A stretch of DNA of 64,000 nt from Ectobacillus sp. JY-23. GTDB taxonomy: Bacteria > Bacillota > Bacilli > Bacillales > Bacillaceae_G. The stretch is from the NCBI RefSeq assembly GCF_023022965.1, contig NZ_CP095462.1, forward strand, positions 2,294,001 through 2,358,000, written 5' to 3'. The notes under the pieces were generated by a model. It had not been told where the DNA came from. It ran no database searches and saw only the letters and a program-made list of their open reading frames with translations. This document shows, in pieces, positions 9,648-19,832 of the stretch (positions within the stretch are counted from its first letter, which is position 1; each line of letters opens with the position of its first letter). Made by a program: the position numbers and the translations under genes.

Positions 9648-11729
9648 TTACCCAACTACTGATTTTTCCAGAATTTCGGTCACATCAAGCGTTTGAACAG
9701 ATTCTTCTACTTCCTTCGCCTTTGTTCCGTCGCTAATCATCGTCAAGCAATATGGACACCCTGTACTAATAACAGACGGATTCACCGTTAATGCCTGTTC
9801 AGTTCTCGCGACATTGATACGCGTACCGGCATGTTCTTCCATCCACATCAAGCCACCGCCCGCTCCGCAGCACATTCCTTTTTCGCGATTGCGTTCCATC
9901 TCTACGATGCGTACGCCTGGAATCGCTTTTAATACAGTACGCGGCGCTTCATATACCTCGTTATAGCGGCCAAGGTAGCAAGAGTCGTGATATGTGACTA
10001 TTTCATTTACTTCATGTGTTGGCTTCAGCTTTCCTTCTTGTACCCACTGTGCCAACAGTTCTGTATGATGATAAACTTCGGCCTGTAAACCAAAGTCTGG
10101 GTACTCATTTTTAAAGATGTTATAAGCATGCGGGTCAATCGTAACGATTTTTGTAACGCCCGCTTTTTCAAACTCTTCAATGTTTTTCACAGCGAGATCC
10201 TGGAACAAAAATTCATTGCCAAGGCGGCGCGGTGTATCACCAGAGTTCTTTTCCTTGTTGCCCAGAATCGCAAACTTAATGCCTGCTTCATTCATCAGCT
10301 TCGCGAAGGAAAGTGCAATTTTTTGGCTTCGGTTATCATAAGAACCCATAGAACCTACCCAGAATAAATACTCAAACTCCTCGCCTGCTTTGGACATTTC
10401 CTTCACCGTTGGAATATGAACGTCCTCGCGCGCCTCACGCCATGTTTCGCGCTGCTTTCTATTTAGACCCCAAGGATTGCCTTGACGCTCGATATTAGTC
10501 ATCGCGCGCTGTGCATCCGCATCCATCTTGCCTTCTGTTAGTACAAGATAACGGCGCAGGTCAATGATTTTATCAACATGTTCATTCATAACTGGACATT
10601 GATCTTCACAGTTGCGGCACGTTGTACAAGCCCAGATTTCTTCTTCAGTAATAACCTCGCCAATCAAGCTTGGACTGTACGCCAATGCAGCCGCTGATTC
10701 CTGCTGTCCCGCTGCCATCGCCAGCTGATTACCTTGTGTGCTGGCAAATGCGAACGCCGGTACCCATGGTGTACGTGATGTAACCGCGGCACCTGTATCC
10801 GTCAGATGGTCGCGCAGCTTTAGAATTAAATCCATTGGCGACAGCATCTTTCCTGTACCTGTTGCCGGACACATATTTGTACATCGACCGCACTCTACGC
10901 AAGCGTACAAATCGATGAGCTGATTTTGCTTAAAGTCTTGAATTTTACCTACCCCGAAGGATTCTTGTGATTCGTCTTCAAAATCGATTTTCTCAAGCTT
11001 GCCTGGATTGCCAAGGCGACCAAAGAAAACGTTTACAGGACCAGCTATTAAATGAGCGTGCTTCGATTGAGGCACGTATACTAAAAACGTTAATAAAATA
11101 ACAAGGTGAATCCACCAAGCAATGTAAAAAATAACAATGACGCCCGTCTCACCAATGCCAGAAAGCAAAAACGCAATACCGGATGCAATCGGCTCGCTCC
11201 ACGATAACTCATGTCCGTGCCAGATGATGCCTGCACCGTTTCCGACCAATACCGAAAGCATAAGACCGCCGATAAAAATAAGAACAAGGCCTGCTTTAAA
11301 ATTGCGTTTTAAGCGTACCAATTTCTCAATATAGCGACGGTGAAAAGCCCACAATACTGCAGCTAAAATGAGTAAAGTGATGATTTCTTGAAAGAACGTA
11401 AAGCCTGGATATAAAGGACCAAGCGGCAAATGAGAGCCCGGCACAAGACCTTTCCAGATAAAATCAATTGCCCCGAACTGCACCAGAATAAAACCATAAA
11501 AGAACATTACGTGCATAATGCCACTCTTTTTGTCCTTCAAAAGCTTTTTCTGCCCAAATACATTGACCTTCACAAGCTCTAAACGTTCTTTAACCTTGTT
11601 ATCAAATTCAATCTTTTTTCCCAACTTGATGTAGGCGGTTCTCGTTAAAACTAAGTACACAAACAGGTATACCCCATAACCCGTAATTGCGAGAAAAGCC
11701 AGCCAATTCACAAGAAGCCAGATATTCAT
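9648..11729 (-). CDS. fadF: FadF-type membrane Fe-S oxidoreductase
   Basis: Protein of 693 residues of the heterodisulfide reductase-related Fe-S family (YwjF/FadF in B. subtilis). The first about 240 residues contain several hydrophobic segments resembling the cytochrome b (NarI-like) domain. Two [4Fe-4S] motifs follow: [12 protein letters not shown] and [12 protein letters not shown]. Two CCG-type cysteine motifs sit in the C-terminal part ([10 protein letters not shown] and GMCCGAGGG). Members of this family are thought to move electrons from acyl-CoA dehydrogenases via ETF into the menaquinone pool, which fits the neighbouring acdA, mmgC and mmgA. Start ATG with AGAGGGGAT. Its promoter carries a FadR-like operator (see separate entry), so induction by fatty acids is likely. 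Confidence 0.92.
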   Translation of the reverse strand: MNIWLLVNWLAFLAITGYGVYLFVYLVLTRTAYIKLGKKIEFDNKVKERLELVKVNVFGQKKLLKDKKSGIMHVMFFYGFILVQFGAIDFIWKGLVPGSHLPLGPLYPGFTFFQEIITLLILAAVLWAFHRRYIEKLVRLKRNFKAGLVLIFIGGLMLSVLVGNGAGIIWHGHELSWSEPIASGIAFLLSGIGETGVIVIFYIAWWIHLVILLTFLVYVPQSKHAHLIAGPVNVFFGRLGNPGKLEKIDFEDESQESFGVGKIQDFKQNQLIDLYACVECGRCTNMCPATGTGKMLSPMDLILKLRDHLTDTGAAVTSRTPWVPAFAFASTQGNQLAMAAGQQESAAALAYSPSLIGEVITEEEIWACTTCRNCEDQCPVMNEHVDKIIDLRRYLVLTEGKMDADAQRAMTNIERQGNPWGLNRKQRETWREAREDVHIPTVKEMSKAGEEFEYLFWVGSMGSYDNRSQKIALSFAKLMNEAGIKFAILGNKEKNSGDTPRRLGNEFLFQDLAVKNIEEFEKAGVTKIVTIDPHAYNIFKNEYPDFGLQAEVYHHTELLAQWVQEGKLKPTHEVNEIVTYHDSCYLGRYNEVYEAPRTVLKAIPGVRIVEMERNREKGMCCGAGGGLMWMEEHAGTRINVARTEQALTVNPSVISTGCPYCLTMISDGTKAKEVEESVQTLDVTEILEKSVVG

Positions 11730-11838
11730 GCTTTATCCCCTCTCTGTACACATAAAAATGATTTGAGGAATTACTATAATTGTAACTCCTTTTTAAACAT
11801 TTTGAAACTAATAAATCTTCTGAATTTTACCTATCTTT

Positions 11839-11866
11839 ATTATATTATGAATGAACATTCAGTCAA
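11839..11866 (-). promoter_or_regulatory. fadF promoter with FadR-like operator
   Basis: On the minus strand: -35 TTGACT (11861-11866), 16 nt spacer, -10 TATAAT (11839-11844). The spacer holds the palindrome TGAATGTTCATTCA (11848-11861), which resembles the TGAATGA-type operator bound by B. subtilis FadR. A repressor bound there would block polymerase directly. Confidence 0.8.
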
Positions 11867-12049
11867 CTGTTTTTGTTATATAACAAAAGAATTTTTTGCA
11901 ATAGTCTAGCTGGCAGGTCCGCTTCAATAAGTTTATACAAGCATATATAAACAGTTGTCATCTTTATATTCTTATGGATATAAACAGGACAATTGCACAA
12001 AATAATAGCTGTTATTCTATCTCTTTCCCCATTAAAGGAGGAGCTTATT

Positions 12050-13243
12050 ATGCGTTATATCATTCTCTTCCTCGTTCTTGTGATTGCATGGATTATGCTA
12101 GATTTAAAATTAGGGCGGCGCGCGCAGGTGCGGCGCGCCAAGAGTCGGTCGTTTCCTTATCGTTATAGCGACTTTGAACTGTATACATATGGTCAGACCT
12201 TATATGATCAGTTATTTCTAGATATAAGACAAGCGCAACAGCATGTACATATTTTATTTTTCATTGTGAATAATGATGACGTTAGTCAGAAATTTTTACG
12301 TATGCTCAAGGAAAAGGCAGAAGAAGGCGTAGAGGTGCGCTTGCTGCTGGACCGAATTGGAAGCCATCACCTTTCTAAGGAGAGCATTCAGGCGCTACGT
12401 GCAAGTGGTGTTCATTTCTCTTTTTGTCATAACCCGCGCTTTCCTTACTTGTTGTACTCTATTAACCAGCGCAATCATCGTAAGATTACCATTATCGACG
12501 GCAGCATCGGATATATTGGTGGCTTTAATATCGGAGAAGAATATTTGGGACATGATCCTAAACTCGGCAAATGGCGTGACTATCATTTACGCGTAGTTGG
12601 AGAAGGTGTGCAGGATTTGCAAATGCAGTTTTTGCATGATTGGCGTGATGAAACACGAGAAAACTTAACAAAGGAAGACAAATACTTTCCGCCTCTTCAA
12701 AAAGGAAAGACAAAACATCAGTTTATACCAACAGACGGTACATACCTTCAGCACACCTTTTTAGAACTTATCCAAGAGGCTCAGCAAGACCTATATATTG
12801 GAACACCCTACTTCATCCCGGGCCGCAAGCTACTTCGCGAGTTGATTGCCGCTGCCAAGCGCGGTGTTCGCGTAGCAATTTTAGTACCGGAGCGCGCAGA
12901 TCATCCACTGGTGAAAGAAGCTAAGCTTCCTTATTTCAGAAAGCTGCTTCGCGCCGGATGTGTCATCTATGAATTTACAGATGGTTTTTTTCACGCAAAA
13001 ATCGTAACTGTTGACGGTCGTATTTGTGATATCGGAACTGCAAATTTTGACTTACGAAGCTTATATATGAATCATGAAATCAACTGTATTATGTATGATT
13101 CACCTTTTTTAGAAACCGTTAAAAAGGAAGTAGATCAAGACCTAGAGAACTCTCGGATACTTTCCTTAACCGATATTTCAAATCCGACATTTTCGCAGCG
13201 ATGCAAGGAATGGTTTGCCAGCATTATCGCATTTTTTCTGTAA
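12050..13243 (+). CDS. clsB: Cardiolipin synthase, phospholipase D family (ClsB/YwjE-like)
   Basis: Membrane-anchored phospholipase D superfamily enzyme (397 residues) expected to condense phosphatidylglycerol into cardiolipin. A single N-terminal hydrophobic segment (about 2-20) is followed by two HKD catalytic motifs: H143-R-K145 to D150 and H315-A-K317 to D322, each followed by the usual Gly-Gly/Asn pattern. The ATG at 12050 follows AAAGGAGGAGC; the open frame begins 19 codons earlier without a binding site. It is shorter than the main Cls, which has two membrane segments, and matches the ywjE position next to uvsE in B. subtilis. Divergent from fadF. Confidence 0.88.
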   Translation: MRYIILFLVLVIAWIMLDLKLGRRAQVRRAKSRSFPYRYSDFELYTYGQTLYDQLFLDIRQAQQHVHILFFIVNNDDVSQKFLRMLKEKAEEGVEVRLLLDRIGSHHLSKESIQALRASGVHFSFCHNPRFPYLLYSINQRNHRKITIIDGSIGYIGGFNIGEEYLGHDPKLGKWRDYHLRVVGEGVQDLQMQFLHDWRDETRENLTKEDKYFPPLQKGKTKHQFIPTDGTYLQHTFLELIQEAQQDLYIGTPYFIPGRKLLRELIAAAKRGVRVAILVPERADHPLVKEAKLPYFRKLLRAGCVIYEFTDGFFHAKIVTVDGRICDIGTANFDLRSLYMNHEINCIMYDSPFLETVKKEVDQDLENSRILSLTDISNPTFSQRCKEWFASIIAFFL

Positions 13244-13254
13244 AGGAGACGACT

Positions 13255-14208
13255 ATGAGAATCAGATTCGGCTATGTATCCCATGCCCTATCACTATGGG
13301 ATTGCTCTCCCGCCAAGACAATGACCTTTACACGCTGGAAGCAGCTTGAAAAACAAGAGCGTGAGGAGCGATTATATGATATCATCAGGAAAAATATTAC
13401 ACATACCATGCGAACCATACATTATAATATTGCCCACGATATCCCGCTATATCGCATGTCGTCCTCTATCGTGCCGCTCGCTACGCACCCGGAGGTTGAT
13501 TTCCCCTATCTCGACTTATTCCGGGATATGTGGGAGGAGCTCGGCGCTCTGATTAACAAGCATAGCCTGCGTGTTAGCTTTCATCCCAATCAATTTACAC
13601 TATTCACAAGTGATAAGCCTCATATTACAGATAATGCAGTACTAGATATGGTCTATCATTATGAACTTCTTGAAGCCATGGGTGTGGAGGAGAATAGTTT
13701 TCTAAACATTCACGTAGGTGGTGCTTACGGTGATAAACCAAAAGCAATCGAGCGTTTTCATCATAATATTAAAAAATTGCCGATACATGTGAAGCAGCAT
13801 ATGACACTTGAAAATGATGACAAAACATATACAACCCAAGAAACATTAGCCGTATGCCAAGCGCAACAGATTCCTCTTGTGTTTGACTACCATCATCACC
13901 TGGCCAATCCAGGAGAACAAACAGCGGAAGAATTATGGCCGCACGTGTTTGCTACGTGGAATCATGTCGATTTGCCGCCTAAGGTTCATCTTTCTTCCCC
14001 TAAATCAGAAAAAGAATTTCGTGCGCATGCGGATTATGTAGATTTGGAATTCATTAAGCCATTTCTTCAAGTCACTAAAGCATACGGTAAAGATTTTGAT
14101 GTGATGATTGAAAGCAAAGCAAAGGATAAAGCATTGCTGAAGCTGATGGATGAAATGGCGAAAATAAGAGGATTTAAACGAGTAGGGGGCGCTACCCTTG
14201 AGGTATAG
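13255..14208 (+). CDS. uvsE: UV damage endonuclease UvsE
   Basis: UvsE/UvdE-family endonuclease, 317 residues, which nicks DNA immediately 5' of UV photoproducts to start excision repair; often important for spore DNA repair. The TIM-barrel metal site is recognisable from [22 protein letters not shown] and [11 protein letters not shown], together with VFDYHHH. ATG at 13255 follows AAAGGAGACGACT and lies 11 nt after the cardiolipin synthase stop, so the two form an operon. Same pairing as ywjE-ywjD in B. subtilis. Confidence 0.93.
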   Translation: MRIRFGYVSHALSLWDCSPAKTMTFTRWKQLEKQEREERLYDIIRKNITHTMRTIHYNIAHDIPLYRMSSSIVPLATHPEVDFPYLDLFRDMWEELGALINKHSLRVSFHPNQFTLFTSDKPHITDNAVLDMVYHYELLEAMGVEENSFLNIHVGGAYGDKPKAIERFHHNIKKLPIHVKQHMTLENDDKTYTTQETLAVCQAQQIPLVFDYHHHLANPGEQTAEELWPHVFATWNHVDLPPKVHLSSPKSEKEFRAHADYVDLEFIKPFLQVTKAYGKDFDVMIESKAKDKALLKLMDEMAKIRGFKRVGGATLEV

Positions 14209-14217
14209 CGCCTCTTT
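14188..14217 (+). terminator. Possible weak terminator at end of uvsE
   Basis: GGCGCTA (14188-14194) pairs with TAGCGCC (14206-14212), overlapping the stop codon, followed by TCTTTC only. The short U tract makes it a weak candidate. Confidence 0.4.
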
Positions 14218-14306
14218 CAATGAAATTATAATATTCAATTAACGTTATATTTACATTTTTGTAATAAAATTTGAATACAGCTATGATTTTTCAAGGAGGC
14301 GATTAC

Positions 14307-16256
14307 ATGGAACAATTTCAATCACAAATGGCAGATGATATCCCTTCGCATAAATATATTACCAATCGCCACTACCTTCGCTTTTTTCTTCCGTATATAG
14401 TCATTATTATTTTGTTACACGATATTGTTACAAATGCAGCGTCGCATCAATATCCACAATTTGTGCTACTTGCTCTGTGTATTGTACTTTGCTTTCGCCA
14501 ATTTTATATGTGGCGAGAAAATCGGACACTCGTTTTAACTTATCAATCCTTACAGGAGCGGCTTGAAGATAAGATAAATGAAGGTATACAAGCGCTTGCC
14601 AAAAATGAACTTCATTATAAAACATTATTTGAAAATCATCCAGATGCTGTGTTTTCTCTGGATACAAGCGGAAACTTCCAAGCGATGAATGTTTCTTGTA
14701 CCAACATCTTTCACTACTCTCATAAAGAGCTGGCAGGGCGACCACTCTTAAATTACGTGACAGATCCATACAGACACGTGGTAAGAGATGCCATTCGCCA
14801 TGCCAAAAGCGGCAAGCCACAAACCTTTGATATTTTATTTAATGAAACACATCTGCAAGTTACTTTCATACCTACCATGCTTGGTACAAAGTGCATTGGT
14901 ATGTATGGTATTGCGAAAGACATGACGGAGCTAAAAGAAAAACAGCAGCAAGTTGAGCATATGGCATTTCATGATGCACTGACAGGGCTCGCAAACAGGC
15001 GGCAATTTGAAATGCGCTTAGAAGAGGCGATGAAGCTGGCAACAAAAAGAGAAACGATGGTCGCTGTCTTATTTATCGACTTAGATCGCTTTAAAAAAAT
15101 TAATGATCGTCTCGGACACGATGTAGGCGATTTGCTGCTAATTGAGATTGGTCAACGATTGGCCAGTGCACTGCGCTCTAAGGACGTCGTTGCACGGCAG
15201 GGAGGTGATGAGTTCACCGTATTTCTTACAGATGTGTTCTCTAAAAAAAGTGCTGCACTTGTCGCTGAGCGGCTTATGGAGTTGTTGAACGAACCCGTAT
15301 ACATAGGCAGCCACGAGCTAAAAATTACACCAAGTATTGGTATTGCCATGTATCCTTCTCACGGTACAAACGTAACAAAATTGATGAAGCATGCAGATAT
15401 CGCCATGTACCGCGCAAAAGCAAGTGGTAAAAATAAATATATGTTTTATGCGGCCAAAATGAGTGATGTAGAGGATGAAAAGCATTTCCTGGAGGGGGAG
15501 CTAAGCAGAGCGCTTCAAAATGAAGAGCTTGTGCTGCATTATCAACCCCAGGTCGATCTCGCGACAAAACGCATTGTTGGATTTGAAGCACTGCTTCGTT
15601 GGCACCATCCAAAGCTTGGGCTCGTTTCTCCGGCTTCTTTTATTCCACTTGCTGAAGAAACAGGATTGATTATACCAATGGGTGAGTGGATTATTCGAAC
15701 TGCCTGTAAACAAGCAGCTACCTGGAGAGATGGAGGATACGAGTTAAAGGTTGGCGTAAACCTTTCTCCCTTACAATTTAATCAATCAAATTTAGTAGGT
15801 TTAATTGCCCATATTTTAAAGGAAACAAAGTTGCCGCCGCACCTGTTGGATCTTGAGATTACAGAAGGCATTGCGATGAAGAAAGAAGAGCAGGTTATTA
15901 AAAAATTACATCAATTAAAAGAGCTCGGCGTACAAATTTCCATTGATGACTTTGGTACTGGCTACTCTTCTTTATCTTACTTAACAAAGTATCCGATTCA
16001 TACGCTGAAAATTGCCCGTGAATTTATTCGAGAAATTGGAACGAGTAGACAAGAGGAAGCTATTATTTCTTCAATTGTGATGATGGCTAAGAATCTAGGG
16101 CTGACTGTAATTGCAGAGGGCGTCGAAACAAATGCCCAGTGGCAGTTTTTAAAGCGGCAAGATTGTGACCATATTCAAGGGTTTTATATCAGCAAGCCTC
16201 TTCCTGAAACAGAAATTATAGCTCTTTTACAAAAGTCGGAAGCTCACTATAGATAA
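14307..16256 (+). CDS. Membrane PAS-GGDEF-EAL cyclic-di-GMP protein
   Basis: Composite cyclic-di-GMP enzyme, 649 residues. Two hydrophobic segments near residues 24-41 and 50-67 form a short membrane anchor, followed by a coiled region, a PAS sensor (about 103-215), a GGDEF domain and an EAL domain. The active sites look intact: GGDEF at 299-303, EAL at 427-429, IDDFGTGYSS and AEGVET in the phosphodiesterase half. An inhibitory I-site RSKD sits exactly five residues before GGDEF, so product inhibition is possible. The start follows AAGGAGGCGATTAC; the 12-codon upstream extension lacks a site. Whether net activity is synthesis or hydrolysis cannot be told. Monocistronic, with its own terminator. 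Confidence 0.93.
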   Translation: MEQFQSQMADDIPSHKYITNRHYLRFFLPYIVIIILLHDIVTNAASHQYPQFVLLALCIVLCFRQFYMWRENRTLVLTYQSLQERLEDKINEGIQALAKNELHYKTLFENHPDAVFSLDTSGNFQAMNVSCTNIFHYSHKELAGRPLLNYVTDPYRHVVRDAIRHAKSGKPQTFDILFNETHLQVTFIPTMLGTKCIGMYGIAKDMTELKEKQQQVEHMAFHDALTGLANRRQFEMRLEEAMKLATKRETMVAVLFIDLDRFKKINDRLGHDVGDLLLIEIGQRLASALRSKDVVARQGGDEFTVFLTDVFSKKSAALVAERLMELLNEPVYIGSHELKITPSIGIAMYPSHGTNVTKLMKHADIAMYRAKASGKNKYMFYAAKMSDVEDEKHFLEGELSRALQNEELVLHYQPQVDLATKRIVGFEALLRWHHPKLGLVSPASFIPLAEETGLIIPMGEWIIRTACKQAATWRDGGYELKVGVNLSPLQFNQSNLVGLIAHILKETKLPPHLLDLEITEGIAMKKEEQVIKKLHQLKELGVQISIDDFGTGYSSLSYLTKYPIHTLKIAREFIREIGTSRQEEAIISSIVMMAKNLGLTVIAEGVETNAQWQFLKRQDCDHIQGFYISKPLPETEIIALLQKSEAHYR

Positions 16257-16272
16257 ATGAGCTTCCCTTTTT
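16238..16272 (+). terminator. Terminator of the GGDEF-EAL gene
   Basis: GGAAGCTCA (16238-16246) pairs with TGAGCTTCC (16258-16266), followed by CTTTTTG. The 5' arm lies inside the last codons. Confidence 0.75.
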
Positions 16273-16348
16273 GTTACCATGAAAACTTTGAAGGAATTCG
16301 GGAAAAATGATACTATCATGTCAGGACTTAGAAGAAGGAAGTGTCATA

Positions 16349-17092
16349 ATGATTATTCGTAATGAGCAAGATTTAGAGGGCCTTCGCAAAATCGGTCGCA
16401 TTGTTGCGCTGGCACGCGAAGAAATGAAAGCATCCGCAAAGCCGGGCATGACAACGAAAGAGCTCGATCTAATCGGCAAGCGTGTGCTAGATGAGCATGG
16501 TGCTGACTCCGCGCCGCAAAAAGAATATGATTTCCCTGGTGTCACATGCATCAGCGTGAATGAAGAGGTGGCGCACGGTATCCCTGGTGACCGCGTACTT
16601 CAAGAGGGCGACCTCATAAATGTTGATATTTCAGCTGCTCTTGGCGGTTACTATGCAGATACAGGTATTTCATTTGTGCTTGGCAATGACCCAGAAAAGG
16701 AGCGTCTATGTCAAGCAGCTGTAGATGCATTTTGGGCGGCGATGAAAAAAACCAAAGCGGGCGCACGTAAAAATCAAATCGGCCGCGCTGTAATGAATGA
16801 AGCTAGAAAAAATAACTTTAATGTGATTGAAAATTTAACTGGGCACGGCATAGGGTTAAGCCTGCACGAAGCACCTGAGCACATCTTAAATTACTTTGAT
16901 CCAATGGATAGTATGCTCCTAAAAGAGGGCATGGTTCTAGCCATAGAGCCATTCGTTTCCGCAGGTGCCAACCATATTATCGAATCAGGCGACGGCTGGA
17001 CATTTGTAACACCAGACAAAAGTCTAGTGGCACAATGCGAACATACTGTCGTGGTGACAAAAGGCGAACCTATTATTTTAACGCAATTATAA
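16349..17092 (+). CDS. mapB: Type I methionine aminopeptidase
   Basis: Removes the N-terminal Met from nascent proteins. 247 residues, a length close to B. subtilis MapB (YflG) and without the zinc-finger or SH3 extension. The five metal ligands are visible in order: Asp in NVDISAAL, Asp in YADTGIS, His in TGHGIGL, Glu in AIEPFVS, and Glu in QCEHTVVV. The ATG at 16349 follows AGAAGGAAGTGTCATA; the frame is open 14 codons further upstream but without a site. The single gene lies between two terminators. A second, ribosomal-operon map gene is expected elsewhere in the genome. Confidence 0.9.
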   Translation: MIIRNEQDLEGLRKIGRIVALAREEMKASAKPGMTTKELDLIGKRVLDEHGADSAPQKEYDFPGVTCISVNEEVAHGIPGDRVLQEGDLINVDISAALGGYYADTGISFVLGNDPEKERLCQAAVDAFWAAMKKTKAGARKNQIGRAVMNEARKNNFNVIENLTGHGIGLSLHEAPEHILNYFDPMDSMLLKEGMVLAIEPFVSAGANHIIESGDGWTFVTPDKSLVAQCEHTVVVTKGEPIILTQL

Positions 17093-17123
17093 AAGGAAGA
17101 GCAGCTGCTCTTCCTTTACTTTT
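17092..17123 (+). terminator. Terminator of methionine aminopeptidase gene
   Basis: A perfect 26 nt palindrome (17092-17117) overlapping the stop codon and followed by ACTTTTTTC. Confidence 0.85.
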
Positions 17124-17168
17124 TTCATGAATTTCTGCTCACTTCACAGGCTTTAGACTTATTTTATA

Positions 17169-17182
17169 TCTTCTATCGGCCA
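17169..17182 (+). repeat. Single copy of the TCTTCTATCGGCCA motif
   Basis: Identical 14 bp core to the tandem repeats at 41005-41066. It lies just past the stop of the 103-residue hypothetical gene. Confidence 0.6.
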
Positions 17183-17184
17183 TT

Positions 17185-17496
17185 TTACAGTTCTCTTTCT
17201 TTTACGACTTGTTCAAGCCCCTCTAAGTAACGCAGAAAATAATGATGTAAATAACCTGAGTCGCGCTCTAGTAGGAAAAGCGGTGGTGAACATTTTCTTC
17301 GGTAACACATCCGTAAAATATCTACGTATATATCTTCTTTGACTTGCCAAGACCATCCTTCCTCAAATGACTTGCGGCGTAGAAAACGAAGCTTTACCGT
17401 ATAGTCGTGCAATGCGGTTTGTGATGGAATAGCGTTTCCCATTTGATATCCATCTTCATACGATTGTTTGTGAAGTCTCTGGACATCTAAATACAT
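17185..17496 (-). CDS. Hypothetical protein, 103 residues
   Basis: I do not recognise this protein. It is soluble, rich in Tyr, Arg and Leu, without signal peptide or membrane segment; the region LHDYTVKLRFLRRKSF and the C-terminal YLEGLEQVVKE look helical. An AAGGGGG site lies 9 nt before the ATG, and it begins right after the argS terminator, which supports it being a real gene. It has no clear promoter or terminator of its own in the sequence. Could be a lineage-specific gene; confidence in coding is moderate. Confidence 0.6.
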   Translation of the reverse strand: MYLDVQRLHKQSYEDGYQMGNAIPSQTALHDYTVKLRFLRRKSFEEGWSWQVKEDIYVDILRMCYRRKCSPPLFLLERDSGYLHHYFLRYLEGLEQVVKEREL

Positions 17497-17516
17497 GCAC
17501 AGCGCCCCCTTGTAAG

Positions 17517-17552
17517 AAAAACGCTTCGTTTGCAGAAACGAAGCGTTTTTTT
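17517..17552 (-). terminator. Terminator of argS
   Basis: A 15 bp perfect stem (17517-17531 with 17536-17550) with GCAG loop and A/T tracts on both sides. It is placed to end argS and could act in both directions. Confidence 0.9.
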
Positions 17553-17562
17553 ACTAGTATAT

Positions 17563-19233
17563 TTACATTTTCTCCGGCGCAGAAACACCAATTAGTTTTA
17601 ATGCATTTTGCAGTGTAATTTGTACAGCCTTCATTAGCTCGTAGCGCGCTTGACTCTTCTCCATATTGTCGCGGTCCAGCACCTTCTCCGCATTGTAGAA
17701 GCTGTGAAGCGCAGATGCTAATTCAAACACATAGTTTGTCATGCGATGCGGAATGCGTTTTTGCGCTGCGTCTGCCACGATAGCGGGGAAATCACCCATT
17801 TTCTTAAGCAAGTCAAATTCTTTTTCAGAGTTAATTAGCTTATAGTTGATTTCTCCTTCTCCCGGTAAACCTAATTCCTCGCCCTGGCGTAGAATGCTGC
17901 ATACGCGTGCGTGCGCATATTGTGCATAGTACACTGGGTTTTCATTGGATTTAGACACAGCCAAATCCATATCGAAATCAAGATGAGAATCCGCGCTGCG
18001 CATTGCGAAGAAGTAACGCATTGCGTCCACGCCAACCTCTTCCATCAATTCACGAAGCGTAACGGCTTTACCTGTACGCTTACTCATTTTCATCTTTTCG
18101 CCGTTTTGATACAGCTGCACCATTTGGATGATTTCAACTTCAAGCGTATCACGATCATGACCAAGCGCTTGAATTGCCGCCTTCATACGCGGGATGTAAC
18201 CATGGTGATCCGCACCCCAAATGTTAATCAGCTTTGTAAAGCCGCGCTCAATTTTATCGCGATGATATGCGATATCTGGCGTTAAGTATGTGTAAGATCC
18301 ATCTTGCTTAATTAATACGCGGTCCTTGTCATCACCGTATGTTGTGGAACGGAACCAGGTTGCACCATCAAGCTCATAGATTTCACCACTCTTTTTCAAA
18401 TCTGCAAGAGCTTCATCAATTTTACCGTTTTTGTATAGAGACGTTTCCGAATACCATACGTCAAAACCGACGCGGAAGCTTTCCAAGTCTTTTTTCAACT
18501 TTTCTAATTCATATTTCAGGCCATACTCACGGAAGAAGTTGTAACGCTCTTCTTCATCTGCGTTCACGTATTGGTCGCCAAATTCAGCTGCCAACGTTTT
18601 ACCAATATTAATAACATCTTCTCCATAGTAGCCGTCCTCCGGCATTTCTTTATCCATACCCAAAGCCTGCATATAGCGTGCTTCCACAGACAGTGCCAAG
18701 TTATGAATTTGGTTACCTGCATCATTAATGTAATACTCGCGTGATACATCATAACCCGCTTTCGCAAGTACGTTGCAAAGTGTATCACCTACTGCCGCGC
18801 CGCGCGCATGACCAAGGTGAAGATCGCCTGTCGGATTGGCGGATACAAACTCGACCTGTACCTTCTGACCTTGACCCGTATTTGTTTCGCCATATGCTTC
18901 TCCTGCTTGTAAAATGGCAGGAATCAAATCTGTTAAATAACTGTTATCCATGTAGAAATTGATAAAGCCTGGTCCGGCAATATCAATTTTTTCTACAGAT
19001 GCTTTTGTTTGGTCAATGTTTTGTACTAGCTCTTCCGCAATCATGCGAGGAGCTTTTTTCGCTACGCGTGCAAGCTGCATTGCCATATTTGTAGAAAAAT
19101 CGCCGTTCACTTTATCCTTCGGTACTTCAAGCACTACGTTTGGCATTTGCTCTTCTATCGCCAAGCCTGCTTTTATAACCGCTGCTTTTATTTCTTCTTT
19201 TAATAAGTCTTTGATTTGCTCCAAAGAGTTCAT
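17563..19233 (-). CDS. argS: Arginyl-tRNA synthetase
   Basis: Class I aminoacyl-tRNA synthetase charging tRNA-Arg. 556 residues, the same length as the B. subtilis enzyme. The HIGH-type motif appears as HLGH at 139-142 within [15 protein letters not shown], and the KMSKS loop as KMSKRTG. The C-terminal anticodon-binding (DALR) domain includes [20 protein letters not shown]. The start, preceded by AAGGAGGAGACGA, overlaps the stop of the ywiB-like gene in ATGA, so the two are translationally coupled. Confidence 0.97.
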   Translation of the reverse strand: MNSLEQIKDLLKEEIKAAVIKAGLAIEEQMPNVVLEVPKDKVNGDFSTNMAMQLARVAKKAPRMIAEELVQNIDQTKASVEKIDIAGPGFINFYMDNSYLTDLIPAILQAGEAYGETNTGQGQKVQVEFVSANPTGDLHLGHARGAAVGDTLCNVLAKAGYDVSREYYINDAGNQIHNLALSVEARYMQALGMDKEMPEDGYYGEDVINIGKTLAAEFGDQYVNADEEERYNFFREYGLKYELEKLKKDLESFRVGFDVWYSETSLYKNGKIDEALADLKKSGEIYELDGATWFRSTTYGDDKDRVLIKQDGSYTYLTPDIAYHRDKIERGFTKLINIWGADHHGYIPRMKAAIQALGHDRDTLEVEIIQMVQLYQNGEKMKMSKRTGKAVTLRELMEEVGVDAMRYFFAMRSADSHLDFDMDLAVSKSNENPVYYAQYAHARVCSILRQGEELGLPGEGEINYKLINSEKEFDLLKKMGDFPAIVADAAQKRIPHRMTNYVFELASALHSFYNAEKVLDRDNMEKSQARYELMKAVQITLQNALKLIGVSAPEKM

Positions 19234-19670
19234 TTCGTCTCCTCCTTAAATTGAATTGTAATGTTATAGCGACCCGCATCGCTTCCGTTTAGAAGCAGGG
19301 TATATGTTAAAAACAACTGTCCTTTTCTCGTTTTCTCCGACCATTCGAGCAGAACATTGTCTGTTTTCGTTTCCAGCTGAAATGTACCAAGGACACTTTC
19401 GTACACACCTTCTGTTTTCTCTCCTTTTACATGCATTTGCCGCATGGAAAGAGCACCGGAGCGCATAATGCGCACTGTCTCGTCTTGTATTTTTACGATG
19501 GTTTTTACCTGTCCCTGCTCATTTGGCTCTTCAAATGTCAGGTACGTACTTTGACCTTTTTCATAGTATAGACCATTTGTGTCAAATGCAATAGTTTCCT
19601 TGCGCGCACCGTCGCGAATTTGCGTTACAAATTTCACATGCACCGGCACACCGTTCGTTTGCTTGTCCAC
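19230..19670 (-). CDS. ywiB: DUF1934 family protein (YwiB-like)
   Basis: Small beta-barrel (calycin-like) protein of unknown function that is regularly found immediately upstream of argS in Bacillaceae. The motif [25 protein letters not shown] at the start and [14 protein letters not shown] near the end fit the family. I chose the GTG at 19668-19670 (146 residues) because this gives the family length of about 140-150 and has an AAAAAGGAT site upstream, although 12 nt away; the more distant ATG at 19712 has no binding site. The stop overlaps argS by 4 nt. Confidence 0.8.
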   Translation of the reverse strand: MDKQTNGVPVHVKFVTQIRDGARKETIAFDTNGLYYEKGQSTYLTFEEPNEQGQVKTIVKIQDETVRIMRSGALSMRQMHVKGEKTEGVYESVLGTFQLETKTDNVLLEWSEKTRKGQLFLTYTLLLNGSDAGRYNITIQFKEETK

Positions 19671-19773
19671 GTGTTTGCACATCCTTTTTGCATATACGTT
19701 CATCTTCAGCATAAGTACTTTATTTTAAAACACACTTTTTTCATCATACCAAAAAAAAGCCCTGTCGTCTTGT

Positions 19774-19816
19774 AAAAAAAGAAGTACCCCTCTCTTCTTA
19801 TAAAAAAAGAGAGGGG
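19774..19816 (-). terminator. Terminator of speB
   Basis: CCCCTCTCTT (19787-19796) pairs with AAGAGAGGGG (19807-19816). On the minus strand it is followed by UACUUCUUUUUUU. It lies 17 nt past the speB stop. Confidence 0.88.
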
Positions 19817-19832
19817 TTATAACAAACAAGTA

